In this document: one piece after another, positions 11,001-22,285 of the stretch
Layout: each line of letters opens with the position of its first letter
Numbering within the stretch: the stretch's first letter is position 1
NCBI GenBank assembly: GCA_010909165.1
Contig: VJWM01000305.1
Span: 33,411 to 97,410, forward strand
Direction: 5' to 3'
Source: Anthoceros angustus
Taxonomy: Eukaryota > Streptophyta > Anthocerotopsida > Anthocerotales > Anthocerotaceae
DNA: 64,000 bases
The notes under the pieces: generated by a model
What the model was told of the DNA's origin: nothing
Seen by the model: only the letters and a program-made list of their open reading frames with translations
Database searches by the model: none
Program-made: the position numbers and the translations under genes

Positions 11001-11173
11001 AGGAGGCAAAGTGCGCTGACCGCTTCCTCCACAAAATGCTAGAAGCAAGAGGAGAAGGCCGATGGTGGTCTATGAGAGAAGGAAGGAAGGAAGGCCATCG
11101 CCATCCGCCATCGCCGAGCAAGCCGGGAGGAAGGAGCCGCGGCGCCCATCGAGAAAGACCGCGAGAAGAGGAG

Positions 11174-11295
11174 ACCGTGGAAGGAAGAGGAAGAGGAAGA
11201 GCAAGCAAGGGAAGGAGCTCACCACGCGCCCAACCACGGAAGAGGAAGAGGAAGAGGAAGAGGAAGAGGAAGAGGAAGAGGAAGAGCGAGAATTG
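11174..11295. repeat. (GGAAGA)n microsatellite
   Basis: About nine uninterrupted GAGGAA hexamers at 11236-11290, with shorter impure runs upstream. It creates poly-Glu/Lys/Arg frames on the plus strand and Ser-rich or Leu/Pro-rich frames on the minus strand. Those long open frames (for instance 11070-11642 minus) are artefacts of the repeat. Confidence 0.9.
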
Positions 11296-11399
11296 GTGGC
11301 GCGCCGCCCGGAAGAGGAAGGACCACGGAGAGAGGTTGCACTGAAAAATTCAAGGCTAACGTGGCCGCAGAAGTGTGTGAACAAGGAAGAGGTGTGAGG

Positions 11400-12470
11400 T
11401 GAAATTTTGAAGCTCTCAAATTGGAGAGTAATTTCCTTCCTTGTAGCGTTTGGGAAGGAACGCCACCATGCCTCGAGCTGGGAAAGGCAAGGGAAGGAGC
11501 CACTGCAAGGCTCCTCGCGAGGAGGAAAGAAGGAGAAATACGCCACTGTGAGGGTGAGGTCGAGATGCCTCAATTCACTTGCTTTGCCGGGCACCAACCC
11601 CGAGATTTGGTTGATTTTCTGCAAGGCGGAGGAGGAGAACATCCAATTGGGGTGGGTGTATGGCCGCCAATGGGCCTACACCAATTTGGAATTGATTGAG
11701 GAGTGTTACATCAACCTCCATCAGCCCGCCGCACTACGAAGGAATGCTAGAACGATCCGCTGTCGGACTTCAAGTATTCGTGTATGGAAGACCGAGGAGG
11801 AGAGCTCGAATTGCTCTCCTCGAAAGGTCGAATGGAGGAAGAGGACAGCCCTCTCGACATCCCGCAGAGTTCCTTGACATGATGGATGGAGGAGGAAGGC
11901 CCACGCCAAGAATGGGTGGAAGACCGAGAGCATCAAGGAGTCAAGTGGAGGCTCTTCGCAAAGATTGTGCTGGGGTTGGTAAATTACCAACGCACTTCTT
12001 ATTTCAAAGACCAACTTCCTCCAATTTTGTGGAAGATTTCCATGGGAGCCAAGGATTGGGGACTATCATGTATGAGCGTACATCCACCATCGAGAGAAGC
12101 TCCTCAAGCCAAATTGTGGATGAGGAAGGGCCAAGGCTCGCTACCTTAGCACCTATTTGGTGCATTTATGGGAAACCGAGGGACTCCTCACAAGCAAGGA
12201 GCTTGAAGATGCATGGCATCCCTTTGAGGTCATCCATCTCCGAGGTTGGAAAGGCCTTTGCCTTTGCATTGCGAAGACGGTGGGAGGTCGACTCCACAAG
12301 CATGCTAGAAGCAAGAGGAGAAGGTTGAGGCAACAAAGTTGCGAGTGGGAATCCCACAGAGCAAGCAAGGGAAGAAGGCAAGAAGCGGCCGAGAAGGCCG
12401 AATGGTGGTCTATGAGAGAAGGACCATGTGAGGGTGATGACAGAGTGGGGAGTCCCCACCATCTCCTTTG
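11400..12470 (+). pseudogene. Gag-like module copy 2
   Basis: Second plus-strand copy, scattered over several frames. Near 11565 comes MPQFTCF, then WVYGRQWAYTNLELIEECYI at about 11650-11715, the NYQRTSYF region at 11980, EAYIHHRE-like text (frameshifted) at 12070, and LWETEGLLTSKELEDAWHPF at 12165-12230. Upstream lies a basic stretch. At least four frameshifts separate these segments, so no protein of useful length can be made. Confidence 0.6.
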
Positions 12471-12539
12471 TGCCTACGAGAGGCACTGCACTACCCCGTA
12501 GGGAGGCGCCACCTGGGGGCCTATCAGGTAGGCGCCACC

Positions 12540-12605
12540 ACCATGGTAGGCTTGGTCATGGTAGGCTTGGTCATGGTAGGAGTTTCTCCTACCATGGTAG
12601 GTAGG
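12540..12605. repeat. Palindrome tract in module copy 2
   Basis: CCATGGTAGG followed by two GCTTGGTCATGGTAG units, then a perfect CCTACCATGGTAGG at 12588-12601. It sits after the globular part and just before module copy 3. Confidence 0.8.
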
Positions 12606-13590
12606 CACCCCACCGCCAGCAAAGCCACCAAGGGTGGAAGGGAAGGAGCCACCAAAGGCTCTTCCTCGAGGAGGAAAGGAAAAGAAGGTGGAGCTGCCAG
12701 GAGGGGTGAGGTCGAGATGCCTCAATTCACTTGCTTTCTTGCGCTCAACCCCGAGATTTGGTTGATTTCGGTGGGCGAGGAGGAGAACATCCAATTGGGG
12801 TGGGTGTATGGCCAATGGGCCTACACCAATTTGGAATTGATTGAGGAGTGTTACATCAACCTCCATCAATCGGAAGCGCCTGCCGCTAGGAGGAATGCTA
12901 GATGATCCGGGCCGTAAGTATTCAGTGTATGGAAGACCGGAGGAGGAGAGCTCGGAATTGCTCTCCTCGAAAGGTCGAATGGAGGAAGAGGACATCCCTC
13001 TCGACATCCCGCAGAGTTCCTTGACATGATGGATGGAGGAGTGAAAGACGCCAAGAATGGGTGGAAGACCGAGAGCATCAAGGAGTCAAGTGGAGGCTCT
13101 TCGCAAAGATTGTGCTGGGGTTGGTAAATTACCACTTCTTATTTCAGACCAACTTCCTCCAATTTTGTGGAAGATTTCCATGGGAGCCAAGCCGGATTGG
13201 GGACTATCATGTATGAGCGTACATCCACCATCGAGAGAAGCTCCTCAAGCCAAATTCGTGGATGAGGAAGGGCCAAGGCCATCTTAGCACCTATTTGGTG
13301 CATTTATGGGAAACCGAGGGACTCCACAAGCAAGGAGCTTGAAGATGCATGGCATCCCTTTGAGGTCATCCATCTCCAGGTTGGAAAGGCCTTTGCCTTT
13401 GCATTGCGAAAAGGCGGTGGGAGGTCGACCTCCACAAAATGCTAGAAGCAAGAGGAGAAGGTTGAGGCAACAAGTTGCGGAGTGGGAATCCTTTTCCCCA
13501 CAAGCAAGGGAAGAAGGCAAGGCGGAGAAGGCCGATGGTGGTCTATGAGAGAAGGACCACGGGGTGTGAGTGGGGAGTCCCCACCATCTC
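12606..13590 (+). pseudogene. Gag-like module copy 3
   Basis: The best plus-strand example of the N-terminal half. The 12468-12905 frame gives a basic SSRRKGKEGGAARRGE stretch, then MPQFTCFLALNPEIWLISV, NIQLGWVYGQWAYTNLELI and EECYINLHQ. Later segments (KYSVYGRPEEES, DMMDGG, GAKPDWG, SKELEDAWHPF) fall in other frames. It is close to copy 2 and to the minus-strand copy at 31.3-32.3 kb. There is no known catalytic motif; a structural gag-like role is inferred from the neighbouring coiled coil and the association with protease and zinc-knuckle debris. Confidence 0.6.
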
Positions 13591-13653
13591 CTTTGTGCCT
13601 CAGAGAGGCACCCCGACACTACCCGGTGAGGGCGGTCTACCCAAGGGGTGGGC

Positions 13654-13735
13654 CCTACCGTGGTAGGCGTCGACCTACCATGGTAGGAGTTTCTCCTACC
13701 ATGGTAGGAGTTTCTCCTACGGTGGCGGGCACCCC
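13654..13735. repeat. CCTACCATGGTAGG palindrome array
   Basis: Four units at 20-21 base spacing: CCTACCGTGGTAGG (13654), perfect CCTACCATGGTAGG at 13674-13687 and 13695-13708, then a decayed CCTACGGTGG. The spacer GAGTTTCT makes neighbouring units also fold as GGTAGGAG-ttt-CTCCTACC hairpins. Confidence 0.9.
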
Positions 13736-13739
13736 ACGC

Positions 13740-14255
13740 CAGCAAGCAGCCCTGTGGCGGGGAAGGGAAGAAGAGCGGGTGCGCTGCGCCACTCCATCTC
13801 CGCGCTGGTGGGAGGCGGATGGAGCGACGGTGAAGGGACCACCGGCTGGCCCGAGAGGTGCGGAGAGCTGGAAATTTCCAAGAAGAAGAAAGAGGGGTGG
13901 AATTAGGACCCCTAGGAGAATTGCTGGTGCTTGTGAAGCACTCACCGTGTGGATTTGAAGGGGCTAGGGAAGCAGCCTCCTTGTGGGCATGCCAAGAGGA
14001 AGTGAAATCTCAAGACATGGCCGGAAGGAAAGGTGGACCAAATGGCAATTGGAGGCCATGGAGTCCGATGAAAAGGCAGCCAAATTGGAAAAGGTGGAGA
14101 AGCTCCAGCGACCTCATAGAACAACGCGAGAAAGCCCCGGAGGAAGTTGTCACAAGTCAAGAAAGAGCCATTCGCAACAACCCAAAAGGATTCTTGGAGG
14201 CAAAAGGCGGAAGAGCATTTTGCCCAATTAGCAAGAGGAAGGGCAAGAGGCACTA
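13740..14255 (+). pseudogene. Gag-like coiled-coil part, copy 2
   Basis: Fragments KWQLEAMESDEKAAKLEKVE, SSDLIEQREKAPEEVVTSQE and AEEHFAQLARGR appear in alternating frames over 13858-14256. The charge pattern is again a long helix. It is truncated where the tandem duplication restarts at 14264, so the C-terminal half is missing. Confidence 0.55.
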
Positions 14256-14263
14256 GGAAGGAG

Positions 14264-15040
14264 AAGGTTGAGGCAACAAGTTGCGGAGTGGGAATCTTTC
14301 CCCAGCAAGCAAGGGAAGAAGGCAAGGCGGAGAAGGCCGATGGTGGTCTATGAGAGAAGGACCACGGGGTGTGAGTGGGGAGTCCCCACCATCTCCTTTG
14401 TGCCTCAGAGAGGCACCCCGACACTACCCGGTGAGGCGGTCTACCCAAGGGTGGGCCCTACCGTGGTAGGCGTCGACCTACCATGGTAGGACATCCTCCT
14501 ACCATGGTAGGAGTTTCTCCTACGGTGGCGGGCACCCACGCCAGCAAGCAGCCCTGTGGCGGGGAAGGGAAGAAGAGCGGGTGCGCTGCGCCACTCCATC
14601 TCCGCGCTGGTGGGAGGCGGATGGAGCGACGGTGAAGGGACCACCGGCTGGCCCGAGAGGTGCGGAGAGCTGGAAATTTCCAGCAAAAGAAGGAGGGGTG
14701 GAATTAGGACCCCTAGGAGAATTCTGGGTGCTTGTGAAGCACTCTGGTGGATTTGAAGGCTAGGGGCGCCTCCTTGTGGGCATGCCAAGAGGAAGTGAAA
14801 TCTCAAGACATGGCCGGAAAGGCAGGACTAAGTGGCAATTGGAGGCCATGGAGTCCGATGAAAAGGCAGCCAAAAAGGCGTGAGAAGCTCCAGCGACCTC
14901 ATAGAACAGCGCCGGAGAAGCCCGGAGGAAGTTGTCTCAAGAAAGAGCCATTCGCAACCAACCCAAAAGTTCTTGGAGGCAAAAGGCGGAAGAGCATTTT
15001 GCCCAAGAGAAAAGAGAGGAAAGCAAGGCGAGGCACTAGG
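14264..15040. repeat. 0.8 kb tandem duplication, unit 2
   Basis: Second unit of the duplication that begins at 13460. It includes palindromes CCTACCGTGGTAGG (14457-14470) and perfect CCTACCATGGTAGG at 14477-14490 and 14498-14511. Unlike unit 1 it continues through the whole coiled coil to 15.6 kb. Confidence 0.82.
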
Positions 15041-15610
15041 AAGGAGAAGCAGCAACTCGGCAAGTGGCCGCACATGAGCAGTGATGGCTACTCAAGCTAT
15101 CAAAATCCGGATATGGGAGAGGAGTTGAGAAGGACCGGTACAATTTGGAAGAGGAGCGGAGCGAGAAGCACAAGACGTGAGCGGAGCAAAAGATGCTTGG
15201 CAAGCGGAGAAAGAGGGGCTTGCCCAATTAGGACTGGAACAAAGGAGGTCTCGAGGAGGAGCCACAAGAAGGTGGTGCAGAATCTTGGTAGTGAGGAAGC
15301 GATTTTTGGCATTATGCCCTTCGTGCAAAAATTGGCCAGCCAAAGGAAGTGAGGGAGGAGAATGTAACCCTCCATGTGAAGGTGGGAGAATTAACCACCG
15401 CAAGAGATGCCTACAAGGTAGGTGTGAGGATGGAGAGTGGCCCACTGAGATTGATGATCTCCAAATGCAATACAACTTGGGGCTCACCTCCACAACAGAT
15501 CTTGAAGGCCAACAAGTCTTACGGTTGGCCAAGAGGAGGACATTGGGTCCTCATGATGATGAGAAGGAGCGCAACAAGTGCGGCCGAGGCCTCCGATTTT
15601 GATGAGGCCA
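14747..15610 (+). pseudogene. Gag-like coiled-coil part, copy 3
   Basis: A 201-residue frame (14747-15352) and an overlapping 143-residue frame (15349-15780) together cover the coiled coil end to end. Segments include EEVKSQDMAGKAG, REENVTLHVKVGELTTARDA, LRLMISKCNT (shifted) and the PHDDEKER region. It is the longest plus-strand version of this part. Still frameshifted, hence a pseudogene. Confidence 0.55.
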
Positions 15611-15723
15611 TCACGAAATGGACTCAGGAATCGAGGAGTCGAGGTGAAGGAGCCACCGCCGTGGAGGGAGACGGCGAGAGCAAGGAGGGGACCCACCGCC
15701 TGGGGTCACCCACGGGTGACCAC

Positions 15724-15755
15724 CCTACCATGGTAGGACATCCTCCTACCGTGGG
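15724..15755. repeat. Palindrome pair downstream of coiled coil
   Basis: A perfect CCTACCATGGTAGG at 15724-15737, followed by CCTCCTACCGTGGGG. The mirrored spot in the minus arm (29.34-29.40 kb) carries the related GACTACCATGGTAGGTGG and CCACCGTGGTAGGG. Confidence 0.8.
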
Positions 15756-16439
15756 GACCAGACACGCCGTAGTCCGCTGACACCGGAGAGGTGCAGGGGC
15801 ACGGCACTGTTGGGGAGTTGGCCAGGCCCAATCAAGATGAAGGAGCCGGGGTGAGTATACCCCCGAGGAGCAGCTGGGGTGGTGGGAGACAACCCCACCG
15901 GAGGAAACTAAGGACGGGTCCCACCCGGAGGAAGGAAGGGTGAGAATCCCTTATCCACGAGTAAGGGAGGAAGGACCCGAGGAGGAGTCCAACGCAAAAG
16001 GCCCGAGAGTTAGGGATCCGCATGGTGGGCGGATGGGGATGAAGGGTGCTCTATGATAGGTATGGACAAACCAAACAAGGCAAGAGCAATGAAGATCCCG
16101 ACCCAAGAAACCCTCAGAAGAGGAAAGAAGGAAGTAAGGGAGCTAGGGGCGGACTACCACGATGGGTCACCACCCGAGTCCGCCGACACGTAGGGTGCGA
16201 TAAACGGATCGCGACCAGGCGGCGGAGATGGAAGGCGCCTAGGTGCGCGAGGAAGCGATTGCCGGAGGCCGAGGAACAGACGCCGCCCGCGAGATGGAGG
16301 AAGGGCAAGATTGTACTTGCCCCACACATTAGGAAGCGGACAAAGGCTGGGAAGGGCAAGAGCAAAGGAGGGCGAGGGAGCCAATCCACCAAGGACACGT
16401 CCCACCCCAAAAGGGTGAAGACTAGATATGGTCAAGGGC

Positions 16440-17583
16440 CATAAATGCTAGGTAGAAGAATAGGAAGGATAGGTGATGTAATCGACATCCTTCGAGGATA
16501 GACTTAGGTGAAGTTGCTAGAATAGAATTTACCAAGAAAGATAATAGACTTAGGTGCGGACATTAAATCTTGGCGGTAGGAAATAATAGAATTGGAAAAG
16601 GTGACCGCAGAGGGTCACCCAAGGGAGGTTGTATGTGGAAGGCCTCCTATAAGAGGAGGAGGATTTCACAAAGTAAAGTATCATGTCTTGCGCTTCCACG
16701 CTCATCGAGTCCTTTGCCATTCTGAGGAATTTCGGGCCGTGGAGCCAACATGAGAGAGGAAGTCGCGGTGGTGAGTGTTTGGTGGAGGACTTGCTCACGC
16801 AAGTGCCTAAACGAGTTGCTCCCTTGTGAATGGTTGCCGTGAAATTGCTTTGCTTTGGGTGTGTGGCAAATGTGAGAACTCGGCTTGAGGGTAGACTACA
16901 GGAAAGACTCCTGGAGGTTCTCGTCCGGTGTCAAACTCATAGCAACCGCCCAAGGAAGAACTTGCGGTGGAGGCGACCCTGTGCCAGCCGTAAGGGCGAG
17001 TCGAAACCAAGAAGCCCGAATCGAGGTTAGACTAGGAGGAAGAGGATGAGAAGATGAGTAGATTAGAGGTGTAGGTGTTAGTGGAAGGCCACAGGCGAGC
17101 CTAAGGGACGAATCCCAAATCTGCAAGTAAAAGAGCGCCCCGAGTGGAGAAGTTTGGTCTTAGAAGTAGGGACGAAATCGCGGTGTGAACCGGGGGTCCA
17201 CAGGCGCCGTGGTAGGCTCACCGAGGTGACTCGCAATTGTTTTGTGTCGTTGTAGGTCGAGTTTGGTCTTAGAAGTAGGGACGAAATCGCGGTGTGAACC
17301 GGGGGTCCACAGGCGCCCGTGGTAGGCTCCTTGTCACGAGGCGTGACCCGCAATTGTTTTGTGTCGTTGTGGGTCGAGGTTGGCGATTTTTCAAGCAAAG
17401 GCAAGTGGTGCACCGTGAGAGGGAGAGTAGTGGGCGCCTTGCTTGTTGAAGGCGAGAAGTGTGCAGAAGCGATTGGTGACCACAAGGCCTCGAACTTTCA
17501 CACAAGTCTCATGGGACGAAACCCAACGACGGGCGACAAAGGATAAGTGTGGCCGCTTATAGTGGGAGGACCCTGAGTGCCCC
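16440..17583 (+). repeat. LTR-like terminal block of the module element
   Basis: A non-coding block with a TATA-like CCTATAAGAGGAGGAGG near 16645, present in inverted form at 27.64-28.72 kb. A related block (CTCCTATAAGAGGGGAGGAG at about 34.98 kb, GGGATAAGTGTGGC at about 35.89 kb) ends just before a primer-binding site at 35950. This makes it probable that all three are LTRs of related gypsy elements. The exact 5' boundary is not resolved. Confidence 0.55.
17152..17370. repeat. Two-copy tandem repeat, about 108 bases
   Basis: The stretch from GTTTGGTCTTAGAAGTAGGG to TTTTGTGTCGTTGT occurs twice, starting at about 17152 and 17260, with one small expansion near the GGTAGGCTC word. Only one copy is evident in the minus arm (around 27.86-27.98 kb). 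Confidence 0.8.
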
Positions 17584-17929
17584 TGATTCTCCTACCATGC
17601 ACTCCGAGGAGTCCGAGGAGACAGGAGACTTAAGGAGAAGCCGCGACGCTAAGGAGGAAAGATGGCGTGAGAGTAAGGAGGGGGACAGTGCCTCACCACA
17701 GGGGTCACCCCACTGTAGGTGATGCCCACCACGGTAGTATCACCGTGGTAGACAAATTACCCACGCCGGTAGTCTCATCGGGGTAGGCAAGCACTGAGCT
17801 GGGGCTTGCTGGGATCTGTGTCATGGAGGCCTGGGCCGTGAAGGAAGGAGCTGGGAGGCCTAATGACACACCCCCTGCAGGAATAGAAGAGGAGGTGGGG
17901 GAAACAAACAACTCTCTTATGAAGAATAA

Positions 17930-18660
17930 CACTTAGGAACTTGTTGATCTTCCACTTTGCAGGAAACCGATAAGCTGCAAGTGGGTCTTCTTTGAAGACT
18001 AAGCTCAAGTTAGATGGAATTGTTGCTAGATATAAATCACACTTGGTTGCTAGGGGGTTTAGTCAAATACCTAGTATTGATTATGGCGACACCTTCTCAC
18101 CAGTTGTGAAAGCCCCATCCTGTCCGTATGTTGCTGGCCATGGCTGTAGAGTACGACCTTGAAGTCCAACAAATGGATGTGTCGACATCTTTCCTGCATG
18201 GGGAGTTAGAACAAGTTTTATACATGCAGCAACCAGAAGGCTTCATCAACAAAAAACGGGCTAAGAAAGTCTGCCAGTTACTCAAGACCATCTACGGCTT
18301 GAAACAAAGTCCGAGAGCGTGGTACCAACAAATTGTGAAAGTATGTGAAGAAGCTAGGCTTTCTACAATCCCCAACAAATAGCAATGTCTTTTACCTTTC
18401 ACAGTGTGGCCTCTTTGTTGTTTTGGTATTATATGTGGATGATTGCGTCCTTCTTGGTAATAACACTCCACAATTAGAGAAGGTGAAGACTATGCTTTGT
18501 GCTGAGTTTGAGATGACTGATCAAGAGGATCTACAATTCTGTCTGGGCATCCAGATCTTTGCATCACAGGGTTGCAGGTCAAATTATCCTTCATCAAACT
18601 AAGTACGTCAAAGAAATTCTTAAACATTTTTATATGGACGAGGCCAGCCTTGTTACAACG
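17930..18660 (+). pseudogene. Copia reverse transcriptase fragment
   Basis: Plus-strand remnant of a Copia RT different from Copia-1 and Copia-3. Over several frames one reads PISCKWVF, QQMDVSTSFLHGEL, KTIYGLKQSPRAWYQQ, then after a frameshift VLYVDDCVLLGNN and LCAEFEMTDQEDLQFCLGIQI. The catalytic YVDD is kept but stops and shifts break the gene. No LTRs of its own were found. It lies directly left of the Copia-3 3' LTR. Confidence 0.8.
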
Positions 18661-18818
18661 CCCTCTGCAGTGGGGGAAAAGCTCAGTGTTCTTCTTCCTC
18701 TGGGGGTCAATCACTGCATTCCCATCTTCCCGACCTGCCCGCCCATACACCGCCTTAAGAGTCCTAGGGTCCCGCTTTTGCCTCCGCATGTCACCCTCCT
18801 GCAACTTGGCCTTCAATT

Positions 18819-19069
18819 TGAAGATTTTATGTGAATTGAATTAATAAAACACAATTACATTATTGATAGAATTGAAAGATCAAATAAAGAGTAACTTGCT
18901 TATGCTTAAAACAACCTAATTAAGATACCAAGTGTTACGTCTACTCGTAAGAGTCACAACCCTACCGAAAGGGTACTAGGTGACTAGACCTAGTTTACAC
19001 ATAGGTTAACTAAACTAAGGTAACATAACCCTAGCATGAGTCAACACATAAACAATAATTATTCTTTCA
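18819..19069 (-). repeat. Copia-3 3' LTR
   Basis: 251 bases, plus strand TGAAGATTTTATG...ATTCTTTCA, with TG...CA ends. On the element strand the PPT AAGTGGGAG lies immediately before it. Its first 20 plus-strand bases recur next to the PBS at 25284, which defines the boundary independently. Confidence 0.87.
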
Positions 19070-19079
19070 CTCCCACTTG
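19070..19079 (-). other. Copia-3 polypurine tract
   Basis: CAAGTGGGAG on the minus strand abuts the LTR start TGAAAGAATAA. The same purine word appears beside LTR-like starts at 48150, 49405 and 63858. Confidence 0.8.
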
Positions 19080-20594
19080 TTGATCATGACTTGTACAGTC
19101 TTCTTTTTCGCGTGGGTTCCTTGTGTTGTCCCTTGACGGTCTGTTTGTCTGGCGGCAGATTGGTTACGCCCTAGTTGCTGCACGCGGAGTACCATAGACC
19201 GAGCCACGCCCACCTCCTTGGCGAATAAAAGCATGGAGACACCCGGTGTGAAGTGGTCTCGCAGAAGGTGCGCACTCAACAATAGCATACGCCCGTGCTT
19301 GAGTGTAGTTCTCATTATCCCGTGGCTAAGGAGTGCGAGAAGGAGCATCATGTCTTCGCCTCGCATCCGAGACTCCGGCCCAAGCGTAGAAATCAGCCTA
19401 GGGACCGCATGGGCGGGTTTACCACAACTAGAACTGCTGTTCCTCACGATGTGAGCACTCCACCGTAGGGTACCAGGCAATCGCCTCGTGGAAGGCCGCG
19501 AGGCACGACCAAGGAGGTCCTAGCAAGGCGAGCCACGCCAGACAAGTGAGCCCATGGCCTCGCAGCGCGCCTCATCCGCACTCCAAAGCGACAAGAGTAA
19601 AGGCCCATGTCATAATCCCGATTTTGGCTTTTCCGAGAATGAGACTAACCCTCGTGAAGAGCCTAGCTTTCCTAAGCTGCAGACTGTTCAAGGAGACAGA
19701 TCGCTCTTATGGCTCCATCAAGCATCCGCGCAGCCCTCCGTGGTATGTGGTTTATGTGGGCGCACAAAGCCGTGATGAGACGTGTCAAGGTCGAAATGGC
19801 TGGCTTACCCATTTCATGTGGTCAAGACTTATAGTAAGATCCCGCTTCAATACTCGTTGCAATCTTTTATTGTGCATGTGAGATGCTACACTAAGCTCCC
19901 ACCGTCTGTGGTGATCCAACATACACCTGGAAGAAGAATCGAGCCTCCAATCAAGAGATTTCGTGCCGTGCAAGGAGAGTGGAGGAAAACCACCGCCTAT
20001 AGCAGCCCCGATCCTTCAAGATGAGGAGGAGAGTCACCAGGCCCTGGAGAATCGAGTCCGATGGGGATTCCTATTCTTTGAAGTCTCGTGATGAGACAAA
20101 CTTCAACGACTACACCGACGACGAATGCTCTTCTTCTCGGCCAGCTAGAATGCTGCCGAATGACTTGACTTTATGCACTACTACCTAGGGACTCGAGGAG
20201 TCACCTAGGCCTAAAAACTTTACATGCTTCTCATGTAGATCCCAGAGCCTTTGTGAAAATGTCACCGGGTTTTCTTGTGTTGCTATGTATTCCGAGATAT
20301 TGTGCTTGCAGCTAGTAGCTCTCTAATCCAAAGGTATTCCACGCCACATGCTTTGTCCCGAGTGGAAGACGGATTTTCAGCTAAATTGACCCTTGGTTGT
20401 CGGTTCGATTTTGTGCAAGCAACTCAATGCCAAGCTCAAAATGCAGCTTTAGCCAAATAACCTCCTTCACGAGTAAGTACTCTATATTCCGCCTGTGCTT
20501 GAGAGTGCAATTGGTTGCTTTTGCTTGACCAACAAATAGGTCCTCCAAAGATAGCTCACCACATAACCTCGAAACCGACCTCCTCGTATCTATG

Positions 20595-20801
20595 TCACCG
20601 CATAATCGAATCGGTGTATACGAGGTCGCCACACCATCTTTGTGAGTATACACAATACCCTTTTGGTGTGCCTTTCGACACGGAAAAACCTCTTAACACA
20701 AGTCCAATGTGTCCGCCTGTGGTTTTAGAATCGGGATGAGCACTTGTCGAGTACGCCACTGGGTCGTGTTGTGTTGGCAGCATATATGAGTTTGCCCACA
20801 C
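20595..20801 (-). pseudogene. Copia-3 RNase H-like fragment
   Basis: A 68-residue frame containing DPVAYSTSAHPDSKTTGGHI. This resembles the start of Copia RNase H, where a Y-S/T-D-A-D-W-A motif is followed by a S-T-S/T-G-Y stretch. Catalytic acidic residues are substituted, so it is inactive. Identification depends on the position between RT and LTR. Confidence 0.4.
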
Positions 20802-21109
20802 CTTGCCTATGGCACATTTCTCATATCGTCCTTCCTGACCGTGTAATCGACATATCTTTGCTCAACTTGAGACCACTTGGAAGAGGTGTTGCAGGTTTGG
20901 CATCTTTGAGTCCTAATCGCCTGCACTTTCCAAGAGATATCTGAGTCATGGTAAGGATCCTTTTTTCCTATACCGAATGTGTATTCCTAAGCAACTTTGC
21001 AAAGGTCCAAGGTCCGACATCTTGAATTTTTGTGCCAGATTCGTGATCGAGAGATAAAGTCCAGTGTTGCTTGCAAGGATGAGGTCATCGACATAAACTA
21101 AGTAACAGA

Positions 21110-21600
21110 TTACATCATTCTTGATGTATACGTATAAGTCACCTTACTTTTGTAAAACCTAGAGCTCGCAACTCCTTGTCCAAAGGCAAGATTCCATTTC
21201 ATTGATCGCTTAAGTCCATAGAGGCACTTAATTAGTTTGCAAGCATAATCCTCCTTGCCGTTAACCTCATAACTGTGGTCTGCATGTAGATCTCGTATCA
21301 AGGATTCCATGCAAGAAAGCCTTCACATCAAACATCCTGAGCTCGTAGTCCTTGTCCAGCAATCGCACACATGGTCCGAAAAGTAGCAAGCTTGACGGGG
21401 AGCAAAGGTTTCGAGGTAATCTAAACCGGAATTTGTGTGAAACCTCTAGCAACTAATCCGCCTTGTATCTATCAAACGATCCATCCGCCTTGACCTTCAA
21501 TTTAAAGACCCATTTACATGACACGCTTTGGGCAACTTTGCTAGTTCCCAAGTTCCATTCTCGATAAGAGAATCATATTCGATCGGATTGCCTTTCTCCA
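21110..21600 (-). pseudogene. Copia-3 reverse transcriptase fragments
   Basis: Frames 21267-21452 and 21110-21310 contain LRMFDVKAFLHGIL (first catalytic aspartate) and YACKLIKCLYGLKRS. Just below 21110 the minus strand also codes for a stretch like the YLVYVDDLIL box. Frameshifts break the domain several times. Confidence 0.7.
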
Positions 21601-22285
21601 TTCCTTGTGATCGCACCGAGAGCTTCCTCATAAGACGTGGCTCTATGGGATCTAATCGTGGCGGCATAAGCCTTCACATGAGAAGAGGTAATCAAGTCGG
21701 TGCATGATAGTAGTCGAGGTCGACGCTCACGTGTAGGGTAACGTCGAGTAGCTCGCTCGTGGCAGAAGTACATCATTAACTTCCTCTAATTCCTCGTCAA
21801 GAGCATCCCGATCAAGATCATTGCATCATCGATCGCTATCCCGGTTGAGGAATGTGATCCTCAGTAGATCCGGGCAAGTTGAATGTCAGTTGTTGTTCTC
21901 CTAACACTGATTGCCCCTCCTGCAGGAGCATGTTCCTCAACAGTGGATGAGTGCCATGATCCGTCAGTCATAGTGAGAGAGTTCAAAGGTTTCCTCACTC
22001 TTCGTGGGTGGGAACATGTGTGTGCTCCCACCGACGCCCAAGTGTTTCATCAAATGTAACACTCAGCATAGATGACTCTATTGTGGGGACATCATATAGC
22101 TTGTAAGCTTTAATCCCCTCAGATACCCCAAAGACATAAGCATGACTTATCCGATGACTTATCTGCTTCGCATATGCGAGATGACCAAGGTCCTCAAGTG
22201 TTGAATAGAGGGCTTCGCCCGTAAAAGCCTCATAAGGAGTTTTGCCTTCAACCCAGCAGGGTAACCTGCTGAAAAGTTGAAGTCA

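Larger units (their letters stand above)
13460..14263. repeat. 0.8 kb tandem duplication, unit 1
   Basis: From AGGTTGAGGCAACAAGTTGCGG through the palindrome tract and the first part of the coiled coil. The same order starts again at about 14264, at an offset of roughly 805 bases, with very high identity. The duplication therefore doubled the palindrome tract and the coiled-coil start. Confidence 0.85.
10530..17583 (+). repeat. Plus arm of a large inverted duplication
   Basis: The order here is coiled-coil end, AT-rich segment, basic N-terminus, gag-like module, palindromes, coiled coil, palindromes and LTR-like block. It is mirrored on the minus strand from 33.26 down to 27.64 kb. Matching landmarks include the AT-rich 10.82-11.00 against 32.79-32.95 kb, and TATAAGAGGAGGAGGATTTC at about 16.65 against 28.48 kb. 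The arms break off at the same word, CCTGAGTGCCCC (17.57-17.58 and 27.65 kb). The plus arm is longer because it holds extra internal duplications. Confidence 0.75.

Noticed and set aside
11070-11642. 190-residue minus-strand Ser-rich open frame
   Set aside because: Produced by the (GGAAGA)n microsatellite read on the other strand; no family features, and the plus strand carries the known repeat module.
537-15755. CRISPR-like array
   Set aside because: The repeated palindromes have short similar spacers, lie inside decayed eukaryotic retroelement sequence, and no cas genes exist.
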